64,000 nucleotides of DNA. It comes from CAZDWZ01 sp964509425 (GTDB lineage Bacteria; Bdellovibrionota_C; UBA2361; SZUA-149; CAZDWZ01). The notes under the pieces were generated by a model. The model saw only the letters and a program-made list of their open reading frames with translations. It had not been told where the DNA came from and did not search any database. The first letter of the stretch is position 1, and the number at the start of each line of letters is the position of its first letter. The stretch is taken from the NCBI GenBank assembly GCA_964509425.1, contig CAZDWZ010000005.1, positions 1 through 64,000 of the forward strand, in the 5' to 3' direction. This document shows positions 25,811 to 33,154 of this stretch, piece by piece. The position numbers and the translations under genes were made by a program.

Positions 25811-26797
25811 TCAGAATCGATAGAAGATGCTGCCGCGAAAGCGCATGTCTGGGACAACAGAGGCCCCAACGTCCTCATTGCTGACCCGGAAATCCATGCC
25901 GAGCTCGGCGCCGAGGCCGTTTCCGGCGGTGATGATGACATCGGGGCCAAGATACAGGTTTGAAATGCCGGACCCGTCCACCAGCGCGCCGTCTAAGTGG
26001 TCTCTGCCCTTGAACTCGCCGCTGAACGACACGCCGCCGGCCACGGTGAGCTCATCTTCGAGATAGAGGTAATACGCCGGCACTACCGAAAAGATGACGT
26101 CATCAGCGAACTCATAGTTGAAGTCGCCTTCGGTTTTTAATGTGTATTGCACGCTCGAGAGGAGCAAGACTCGGTCCAGCCGTGTGAAAAGATTCACTCC
26201 CGAGATAAAGTCGTATGATCCGGTACCGAATGCCAGCGCTCGTCCGCCGGAGACTCCGCCGATAACGTGGTGCTTCGGCCGGAACTTGTGGTGTTCGCCC
26301 TCGGCTTCTTCGCCCGTCGAGAAATCTTCCAGCACTCCGGTGTCGCCTGTTGGAAGTTTTACGCCGCCAAAAAGCGACGTCACGAACGTCCAATTTGCTT
26401 CGCGTTTGTAGACGACCGCGTAGTTTGCGATGAGCGAGAGATCACCCAATCCCGAATCCGAATTGCTCGACTTCCGATACGTCTCGAACTTCTCCGTCCG
26501 TCTCGCAAGAATGGGGAGATTAAGCTGGAAACCGAGCCGTTCAGTTGCAGAGTATGAGACCGCAAGCTGTGTCGTAGAAAAATCCGTTACTTGCTCGCCG
26601 TCTCTCACCGAGTTCGGACCCTTATCTCCGGCTCGGTCGAAGTCGGTGTATTGCTCGCTGACCGCGAGCGTGAAGTCACCAGCGTCGGGATTCTGAATGC
26701 GCGAAGCGTTATAGAGCGCGCACGGGTCGCAAGCTCTGGCGGCGGCCGGAGAGAGGAGAGACAAAAAAACAAACAGCAGAGTAACGGCAGTTCTCAC
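25811..26797 (-). CDS. Outer-membrane beta-barrel protein, transporter-like
   Basis: The product is 328 residues from a GTG at 26797, chosen because AAGGA lies 7 bases upstream and the signal peptide (VTLLFVFLSLLSPAAARA) follows directly. The mature protein begins CDPCALYNASRI, a CxxC next to the cleavage site, and continues as alternating strands with loops such as LPTGDTG. It ends in a C-terminal Phe (FRGSIFYRF), as expected for Bam-inserted barrels. Substrate is unknown. It lies 10 bp after a lipoprotein gene on the same strand; the two probably form an operon. Confidence 0.78.
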   Translation of the reverse strand: MRTAVTLLFVFLSLLSPAAARACDPCALYNASRIQNPDAGDFTLAVSEQYTDFDRAGDKGPNSVRDGEQVTDFSTTQLAVSYSATERLGFQLNLPILARRTEKFETYRKSSNSDSGLGDLSLIANYAVVYKREANWTFVTSLFGGVKLPTGDTGVLEDFSTGEEAEGEHHKFRPKHHVIGGVSGGRALAFGTGSYDFISGVNLFTRLDRVLLLSSVQYTLKTEGDFNYEFADDVIFSVVPAYYLYLEDELTVAGGVSFSGEFKGRDHLDGALVDGSGISNLYLGPDVIITAGNGLGAELGMDFRVSNEDVGASVVPDMRFRGSIFYRF

Positions 26798-26807
26798 GAC
26801 TCGTTCC

Positions 26808-27200
26808 TTATTCGACTTCGATGACTCCGCCCGGAGCGTGGTTAAACTCGAGAAAGACATCAGAGTCGCCCGCTGGGATGTTGACCACGACGGTCGTGTC
26901 GATTCCGTGACCGACAACCGAAAAGAGCACCGCTCCGCCGGAGGATGCTTCGGAGGTGACGAATCCCCACTGACCTTCGTCGTCCGTGTTAGAGCACTGA
27001 TCATACGCGCATACGCGGACGTCCCCGATTCTCGCGCCCACTCCGTGTTTCGGAGAGATTTTCGAATGGCCCGCTCCTCCCGCTTCAGTAAGAGTGCCCT
27101 CGATGAGACGGCCCGAGCCCGATCCGGAATCTCCGCCACAGCCGGCGGTTAAGCAGACAATCCAGAGTGCGAGAACAATTCCTAGAGAAGGTCTAAACAT
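26808..27200 (-). CDS. Lipoprotein with carboxypeptidase-regulatory-like beta domain
   Basis: This is a 130-residue protein with a clear lipobox (VCLTAGC) after a short hydrophobic segment. The mature part begins with a Gly/Ser-rich linker and forms a small beta sandwich (VRVCAYDQCSNTDDEGQWGF, VVVNIPAGDSDVFLEF) like CarboxypepD regulatory domains. The ATG at 27200 is preferred over the one 12 codons upstream because the lipoprotein signal then has normal length. It is the first gene of a two-gene unit with the beta-barrel protein, suggesting a shared outer-membrane function. Confidence 0.72.
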   Translation of the reverse strand: MFRPSLGIVLALWIVCLTAGCGGDSGSGSGRLIEGTLTEAGGAGHSKISPKHGVGARIGDVRVCAYDQCSNTDDEGQWGFVTSEASSGGAVLFSVVGHGIDTTVVVNIPAGDSDVFLEFNHAPGGVIEVE

Positions 27201-27383
27201 TTCAGCGTCCCTTTGATTTTGCGACGCTGTTTTCAATCAGGCGGCAAGAAAACTCAATGTGGCGAATTGTCGCATTATTAGGGAACACTGCAGAGAACAC
27301 TTCAGCGAACACTCGGGATGCGTTAAGCATTCTTTGAATGCTGACGAACCATACGTAACAAAAAAGCAAAGACGGGGATCCTC

Positions 27384-28046
27384 ATGAGCCTGGAGAAAAA
27401 ACTTCAGAACGCCCAAGCAGTGAAAATCAAGCAGGTGCGCGAGCTAATCGAGATGATCGGATTCGAGGCTCGAAACAAGTACTCAATCGAGACGGAAGAT
27501 GGTGAAGTAATTGGGTCGGCGGCCGAGGAAACCAAGGGATTTCTGGGAGCCGTGTTCCGGCAGATTCTCGGACACTGGAGATCATTCGTCATTCATATTT
27601 TCGGGACCGATCATTCAGAGGCCTATTTGCTCAATCATCCGTTCCGATTTTATTTCGAGCGGCTCGAAGTTGCGTCGCGATCGGGAGAGCTCATCGGAAC
27701 CATCGAGAGGCGGTTTTCGTTTCTCACGAAGAAATTTGAAATTGAAGATCCGCACGGTCGCGTCATCATGTCGGTCGCGTCTCCGATTTGGAGAATTTGG
27801 ACGTTTCGATTTTTGGCATTTGATGGGCGCGAACGAGCAGTGGTGGCGAAAAAATGGAGCGGACTTGGAAGAGAGATGTTCCTCGATGCCGATAATTTCG
27901 TGCTTAGTTTTTCAAGTCCGGATTTGACGGCAAACGAACGAGTGCTCCTTCTTGCCGCTGCGCTGTTTATCGACATCCGGTATTTCGAACGGAAGGGAAG
28001 CGGTGGAGCATTCAACATCGGGGACTTCATCCCCGGTGGAAATTAG
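27384..28046 (+). CDS. Phospholipid scramblase / LURP-one-like domain protein
   Basis: This is a 220-residue protein with the tubby-like scramblase fold pattern: an amphipathic start, repeated beta strands with FEARNKYSIETEDGEVIG, ERRFSFLTKKFEIEDPHGRVI and a C-terminal hydrophobic helix (ERVLLLAAALFIDIRYF). Bacterial members of this family are of unknown role. The gene converges on dinB with only 17 bp between stops. Confidence 0.78.
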   Translation: MSLEKKLQNAQAVKIKQVRELIEMIGFEARNKYSIETEDGEVIGSAAEETKGFLGAVFRQILGHWRSFVIHIFGTDHSEAYLLNHPFRFYFERLEVASRSGELIGTIERRFSFLTKKFEIEDPHGRVIMSVASPIWRIWTFRFLAFDGRERAVVAKKWSGLGREMFLDADNFVLSFSSPDLTANERVLLLAAALFIDIRYFERKGSGGAFNIGDFIPGGN

Positions 28047-28063
28047 CTTTTTTTAAGCGTTCC

Positions 28064-29224
28064 CTAATTGTTGGAGCGCGGAGTGCGGATGACCGGTGGA
28101 GCGGACCCCATCGAAGCATCATCCAGAGAACTCCCGAACGACAGCTCAAGCTGAACGGGGAGCCGTTCGCTCTGCTCCTCGTCGTTTTTTTCGTCGTCTC
28201 CTTCGAAGTGCGAGAGCGTCACTCCGACGAGACGGATCGGCCGGGTTCCCGCTTCAGTATGACCGAGCAGCTCGAAGGCCAGGTGAATGAGCTCTTCCTC
28301 GGACTCTACGGCTCGAGGAAGTGTTCTCGCTCGAGTGGCTTTTTCAAACTTCGAATAGGTTACTTTCACCGTGACGGTTCTTCCCTGGTGCTCGCCTCGC
28401 CTTCGCCAAACTTTTTTCCCGAGTTCAACCAGCTCATTCCGAAGCGCTTGCACATCCAGAATGTCTTTCGGGAATGTTTCCTCGGCTCCGACCGACTTTC
28501 GCTCCCGTGTCGGATGGACTTCGCGATCATCGATTCCACGCGCAATTCGGAAGTAATATGAGCCCATCGCGCCAAAGAGCTCGTTCAGCCGTTCCTCGGA
28601 ATAGTTCCGTAAATCATTTGTCGTGAGGATGCCGACCTTTCGAAGCTTTTCCTCCGTTACCTTTCCGACACCAGGAACCTTTCGCATCGGAAGATGTTGC
28701 AAAAGCGTCTCGACGTCGGATGGCGTTATTACGGTAAGTCCGTCCGGTTTGTTCATGTCGGAGGCAATTTTTGCGAGGAACTTGTTCGGCGCGACGCCTG
28801 CCGAAGCCGTGAGCCCCGTGGTTCTCCGAATTTTTTCGCGAATCTCGGTTGCAATCCATGTAGCAGACGGAATCTTGAAGAAGTTCTCGGTCACATCGAG
28901 ATAGGCTTCATCAAGCGAGAGGGGCTCCACGGCCTCTGTGTAGCGGCGGAAGATCTCCATTATCTGCTGAGAGACCTCACGATAGGCCGGGAACCGTGGC
29001 GGCACGAAAATCGCGTGCGGACAGAGTCGTTCCGCTTGCGAGCAGGGAATCGCCGAGCGGACCCCGAACTTTCTTGCTTCATAGCTCGCAGCGCAGACCA
29101 CCGAGCGGGAGTTCGGCGGACCGCCGACCACGACGGGTTTTCCGCGAAGCGACGGGTTATCCCGCTGCTCGACGCTCGCGTAGAACGCGTCCATGTCCAC
29201 GTGGATTATTTTTCTCTGAACCAC
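28064..29224 (-). CDS. dinB: DNA polymerase IV
   Basis: This is a 386-residue Y-family translesion polymerase. Catalytic segments are HVDMDAFYASVEQ at the N-terminus and SLDEAYLDVT (S-L-D-E, metal ligands) near residue 105. The helix-hairpin-helix region MRKVPGVGKVTEEKLRKVGI and the little-finger domain follow. The GTG at 29224 sets the family N-terminus (VQRKIIHVDMD); the longer open frame has no similarity. The C-terminus ends without a clear beta-clamp motif in the last residues; QLELSF near residue 365 is a candidate clamp-binding peptide. No LexA-box-like sequence was recognised upstream. Confidence 0.95.
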   Translation of the reverse strand: MVQRKIIHVDMDAFYASVEQRDNPSLRGKPVVVGGPPNSRSVVCAASYEARKFGVRSAIPCSQAERLCPHAIFVPPRFPAYREVSQQIMEIFRRYTEAVEPLSLDEAYLDVTENFFKIPSATWIATEIREKIRRTTGLTASAGVAPNKFLAKIASDMNKPDGLTVITPSDVETLLQHLPMRKVPGVGKVTEEKLRKVGILTTNDLRNYSEERLNELFGAMGSYYFRIARGIDDREVHPTRERKSVGAEETFPKDILDVQALRNELVELGKKVWRRRGEHQGRTVTVKVTYSKFEKATRARTLPRAVESEEELIHLAFELLGHTEAGTRPIRLVGVTLSHFEGDDEKNDEEQSERLPVQLELSFGSSLDDASMGSAPPVIRTPRSNN

Positions 29225-29738
29225 GATTATTTCTACCTGAAAGAGCCGGGAATCGGCTAGTGCCACGCCCGCGAACTTCATGCCTTCGCAGATTAAGTTC
29301 GCGCGGCACGCCAGACAGAACCCAGCCCAGGAGAGCCCAGTGCTGTGTTCCGAACACGGTTCGTGAAGATTCAAATTGCTTCGACGCGACTGGAAACCTG
29401 CGTTTCGGTGCCTGACGATTTGGCTTTTCGGACCGACGAGTTAGCCATTTGTTAGAGCGGCGAATTTGGTGTATATTCCCGGCCCCATTTCGGGCCGAAG
29501 CTGTTTTAAATGTTCGATTTCGGACAGTGCCGGCATGGAATGACGATGACATAAGGTTTTGTTTCTCCGAGCCGCTTTGAAACCTCAGAGCGGAAAAGAA
29601 GCGAAAGACTGTCCGAGGCCGCGCAAAAGTGTTGCGTGACGCAGAACTTCCGTCTGCGGCACGCAGCGCTTGTGCGCAGTCTGCTCTCGATTTTTGTCGG
29701 GATGGTCAAACAGCTCTCATTCTCGGAGGACGGCAACG
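29225..29738. other. Intergenic region between divergent dinB and a GC-rich gene
   Basis: These 514 bp contain several open frames but none with recognisable protein features or a ribosome site. A small hairpin (CGGCCC/GGGCCG) is at 29480-29497. Promoters for dinB and the gene at 29739 must lie here; none could be placed. Confidence 0.5.
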
Positions 29739-30392
29739 ATGGATCTGGTGGACAGTCAGTTCGCGCCTACGGGCGGCAGGGACGTGATCGTGATGGAGAG
29801 GCCCGCCGACGAAACCCGCCGGCGTCTGGTCCCCGTCCCGCACGGCCCCATGGATGGGCCGCTGGTGGGCGAGGTTCAGGTGGCCGACGAAGGCCCGGCG
29901 GAGGGGACGCTCGAGTGGCTCATCGCGAAGTGGGATCCGAAGACGGACACTTCGGCGAAAGTGAGCGCGGCGGGGGTTCTCTACCTCATCCGCAAGGGAC
30001 AGACGGCCGCGAAGCTGGTCTCGCGCGACTGGACCAACACGGACATGAACCTGAAGATGTTCCGGCTGTCGCTCCAGCCCGGCGAGGTGCTCCTGAGCGT
30101 CGCGTTTGGCGCTCGCCACCAAACGGAAGCGGAGCGGTTTCCGGATGCTCCCATCGAGCGGATCGCCGGCAACGTCTCGTGGCTGGTCGAGAAGGGGCAT
30201 GTCTGGAAGGTGCGAGGAGCGCTGCCGCAGCAGTACCTCCCGCGGGAATACTCGACTTCCCCCCGCGTCCCGGTCACGACCTACACGCCGCACGGTACCG
30301 GCCTCGCGTTCGACCTGCTCGAGAACGATCAGGTCGTGGTCCGGCTCGGTGAACACGGCATCCAGCTCCCGGCGAAGCCGATGCCTCGGTGA
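29739..30392 (+). CDS. GC-rich orphan gene, unknown soluble protein
   Basis: The product has 217 residues from the ATG at 29739, which has GGAGG 9 bases upstream. It has no signal peptide or membrane helix. Conspicuous segments are EGTLEWLIAKWDPKTD, SAAGVLYLIRKGQ and FRLSLQPGEVLLSVAFG, with regular alternation suggesting an alpha/beta fold. I do not recognise the family. Its very GC-rich codon use (visibly richer than dinB and the lipoprotein gene on either side) points to transfer from a different genome; see the related cases at 10580, 24962 and 48649. Confidence 0.65.
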   Translation: MDLVDSQFAPTGGRDVIVMERPADETRRRLVPVPHGPMDGPLVGEVQVADEGPAEGTLEWLIAKWDPKTDTSAKVSAAGVLYLIRKGQTAAKLVSRDWTNTDMNLKMFRLSLQPGEVLLSVAFGARHQTEAERFPDAPIERIAGNVSWLVEKGHVWKVRGALPQQYLPREYSTSPRVPVTTYTPHGTGLAFDLLENDQVVVRLGEHGIQLPAKPMPR

Positions 30393-30637
30393 CCGTCAGG
30401 AACGAATGGCGGACGCTGATCGAAACGTACACCACGGTTAGGATCCGGCACTCAAACAAAAGGGGTTTTTATGGAAAGGGGAAAAGACGAGTCATCGTCA
30501 TCCCCAAACTTTCTCGAAGGCTTCGTCTAATTTTTGAAGCCGAGTGATTCTCGAGTTCTTTTTCCTACTGCCAGCTTAGTCTCTTCTGCGTAGATTTGGC
30601 GTCGATACCCGATCATCAAAGTCGCGGAGATATTCCG

Positions 30638-31813
30638 ATGTTTCTTCAACGCCGATGGACAAGCCCACTCAATGTTCCTCTTTGGCCGATTCTCTTCCTT
30701 TTCTGCACGGGGTGCTTCTTCTCGTCTCAGATCACGGACGGGTCGGGAACTCAGGTGAGCGAATCAATCTCCGGCGACCCGGTGAGAGCAGAGCGAGATG
30801 GCGAGTCTCTTGAAGTCTCGTTCTCCGTGACCCGAAAAAAATGGTGGCGAACAGATGCGATGCTCACCCATGACGGATGGGGAAGGAGCCAATCGGAGAA
30901 ACGGCGCACGTTAAAATTCGATGAGAGCGGATTTGAGTCGTATCCCTTCGCCTCGCTCGTGCAGTTGACGGGGAATGATTGGCTCGAAGGTCGACAGCCG
31001 GTTCAAGTCTCCGTGCTCAGGGAAACTGGCGAGCTTCCAGTCTATTATTTTTCAAGCAACGCACTCGGTTTTCGTCCAGACGAAGAATCGGTGATGGTGA
31101 TGACGTCGAGAATCTACTGGTTCAAACCCGATTGGCGCGGTCGGGGACCGTCGATGAAGACGCTCTTCGAAACCACCTCCGTGCGAGAGCCGAATAGCGA
31201 TCTCCGCTCGCTTATCATTCCTGCATGGTTCGGAGATGCCCTTCTCTTCGTGCCGGCAGCCGCACTTGCCATGCCGTATACCATGATCCGGTCCGCGACT
31301 TTCACACCGTCACACCAATCAATTGTCGACGGAATCCGCTGCGATAGAGGCTTCCTCGAGAAATCGCCAATCACGCAAACAGAGCTTTTTAACCTCGCGA
31401 GCTGGAAGTCCGGCGGACCCTCGGAACGAGCACCGATGTTTTATGATTTAGGACGGAGGCTGAATCGTGGGCGTCCGAACCGTGCACAACTCTTGTCAAT
31501 TCTTGGGCCGGCCGACATCGAAAAATCAACTCGATCCGAGGGACGGAATTATCTCACACGAATGTACTATGTTCTGAAGAAAGGACGGACGACCATCGAT
31601 TTCAGTCCCCAGAGGAACAAGCTCGAAGAAGCCTTTTGTCTCATGATTAATTTTCAGCCATCCGGCCTTTACTCCGACGCGGAAGTTAACGGCTGGTCTA
31701 TTACCGGCCTCGAAAGTGATCGCGAGCTTTCAGAGAAAAGAGGCGAGAAGCTTTTTGTCGGACCGACTCGTGATGTGTTCTACGGAACGGCGAGCGCCGC
31801 TCCTAAGCCCTAG
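30638..31813 (+). CDS. Predicted lipoprotein of unknown function
   Basis: This 391-residue protein starts at the ATG at 30638, preceded by GGAGA with good spacing. An N-terminal hydrophobic stretch ends in a lipobox-like LFCTGC (Cys26). The rest has no motif that I recognise. It contains one internal hydrophobic stretch (WFGDALLFVPAAALAMPYTM) and, near the C-terminus, a segment LLSILGPADIEKSTRSEGRN (quoted in part) followed by YYVLKKGRTTIDF. That pattern resembles BamE/SmpA-like lipoprotein domains, a weak suggestion only. It converges with the aminotransferase gene. Confidence 0.7.
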   Translation: MFLQRRWTSPLNVPLWPILFLFCTGCFFSSQITDGSGTQVSESISGDPVRAERDGESLEVSFSVTRKKWWRTDAMLTHDGWGRSQSEKRRTLKFDESGFESYPFASLVQLTGNDWLEGRQPVQVSVLRETGELPVYYFSSNALGFRPDEESVMVMTSRIYWFKPDWRGRGPSMKTLFETTSVREPNSDLRSLIIPAWFGDALLFVPAAALAMPYTMIRSATFTPSHQSIVDGIRCDRGFLEKSPITQTELFNLASWKSGGPSERAPMFYDLGRRLNRGRPNRAQLLSILGPADIEKSTRSEGRNYLTRMYYVLKKGRTTIDFSPQRNKLEEAFCLMINFQPSGLYSDAEVNGWSITGLESDRELSEKRGEKLFVGPTRDVFYGTASAAPKP

Positions 31814-31882
31814 AGCCTGCTCTGCTGGCACCGGATGTTCAAAGGATTTTCGCACGTCCCGTGAGACACAGTGCATAGGCGT

Positions 31883-33142
31883 TTAGCGCGCGAGCATCTT
31901 CCGGAGGTTTGCGAGACCAAGCTCAATCTCTTTACGAGAAGGGCCGAAAGAGAAGCGAACGTAGTTTCCAAAGCGGCTCTCCCGGTCAGGACGGCGTTTG
32001 CCGGGGTTAATGTCGAAGAATACCCCTGGAACGACAATCACGTGGTGCTCGAGCGCTTTTCGGAAAAACGACATGCCTGTATTTGTCTCGGGTCCGAGCG
32101 CACTTACGTCACCCCAACAATAAAATGTTCCTTCTGGCGAAACAGAAACTTTGATCCCGAGCCGATCGAGACCTTTCAGCAGAAGCTCTCTCTTTTCCGC
32201 AAACTCCCGTTGAATCGCTCGCGCCTCTCTATCGGCGACATCGGGCTTCAAGAGATCAAGTGCCGCCTTCTGGATTGGCCGCGAGCAACCGCCGTCAAGG
32301 AAACTTCCCGCAGAGGCGATGGCTTCGATGACCGCTCGCGGACCGAGCGTCCATGACAAACGAAAGCCCGGGTATCGCCAATTCTTCGTGAGACCGTCGA
32401 GGACGATCACCGGATCCGCGTCGACGTATTCCACATACTCGGCAGCCGAGACGGAGGGTTTTGTATTCGGAGGATAGAGGTAATGCGAATAAAATTCGTC
32501 GAAGATGAATGTGCAGTCGAGTTCTGTCCCGATCTTTACCCAGTCGTTTAAGACGTCGCCGGAGATGAGTGCTCCGGTCGGGTTGCAGGGGTTCGAGAGA
32601 AGAATCGCCGACAGCCCGCGCCCGAGAATTTCCTCGTGGAGATCTTCCCGCGAAATCTTGTAGCCGTTCTTCTGGTCGGTCAGAATTGGAATTGCCGAGA
32701 AGCTGTGAAACGCATCAAGCAATTCTTCATATGCTGTGTAATCGGGCAGGAAGTGCCCGACGTGACCTCGTCCGAGAGCTGATGCGAGGCGAGTAATCGC
32801 CACTCGTCCGCCCGACGCTATCGCAACGTTTTCCTTCGTGTAGCGGCTGTTTTTTCCTTTCCGATAGCGATGATTATAGAGCTCGGCGACGGCTTCGCGC
32901 ACATCCGCGGCTCCGTCGATGCGAGAGTATTCGTAGTCGTGCTCGTCAAGTTCGATCGTGGTGATTCGCTCTGGAGCTCCGTCCAGTGCTCCCACCTCGG
33001 GAGCACCTTGTCCCAAGTTTGCCCAGTCGGAGGTACCCGGTCGGAACCCGAGACGTTCCGCCTCCGTCATGACGTAGATGACGCCGGTTCTCGGGACCGG
33101 ACGAAACCCATGGGGGGGAGGCGAGAGTTTTGGCATGCTCAT
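31883..33142 (-). CDS. PLP-dependent aminotransferase, class I/II fold
   Basis: This is a 419-residue fold-type I aminotransferase. Features are YEYSRIDGAADVREAVAELYN (substrate-binding start, quoted in part), LSNPCNPTGALISGD, the PLP Asp in FIFDEFYSHY, the Schiff-base lysine in DGLTKNWRYPGFRLSW, and the C-terminal substrate Arg in FGNYVRFSFG. Substrate specificity cannot be read from sequence. It lies 12 bp downstream of the DEAD-box helicase gene on the same strand and could be read through from it. Confidence 0.9.
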   Translation of the reverse strand: MSMPKLSPPPHGFRPVPRTGVIYVMTEAERLGFRPGTSDWANLGQGAPEVGALDGAPERITTIELDEHDYEYSRIDGAADVREAVAELYNHRYRKGKNSRYTKENVAIASGGRVAITRLASALGRGHVGHFLPDYTAYEELLDAFHSFSAIPILTDQKNGYKISREDLHEEILGRGLSAILLSNPCNPTGALISGDVLNDWVKIGTELDCTFIFDEFYSHYLYPPNTKPSVSAAEYVEYVDADPVIVLDGLTKNWRYPGFRLSWTLGPRAVIEAIASAGSFLDGGCSRPIQKAALDLLKPDVADREARAIQREFAEKRELLLKGLDRLGIKVSVSPEGTFYCWGDVSALGPETNTGMSFFRKALEHHVIVVPGVFFDINPGKRRPDRESRFGNYVRFSFGPSRKEIELGLANLRKMLAR

Positions 33143-33154
33143 AGAGATCGAGAA

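Noticed and set aside
25559..25963. Plus-strand open frame with an apparently ordinary protein sequence
   Set aside because: Half of it lies opposite the beta-barrel gene, and no start signal or similarity supports it.
29157..29552. Minus-strand open frame upstream of dinB
   Set aside because: It overlaps the dinB start in another frame, and its composition does not look like protein-coding sequence.
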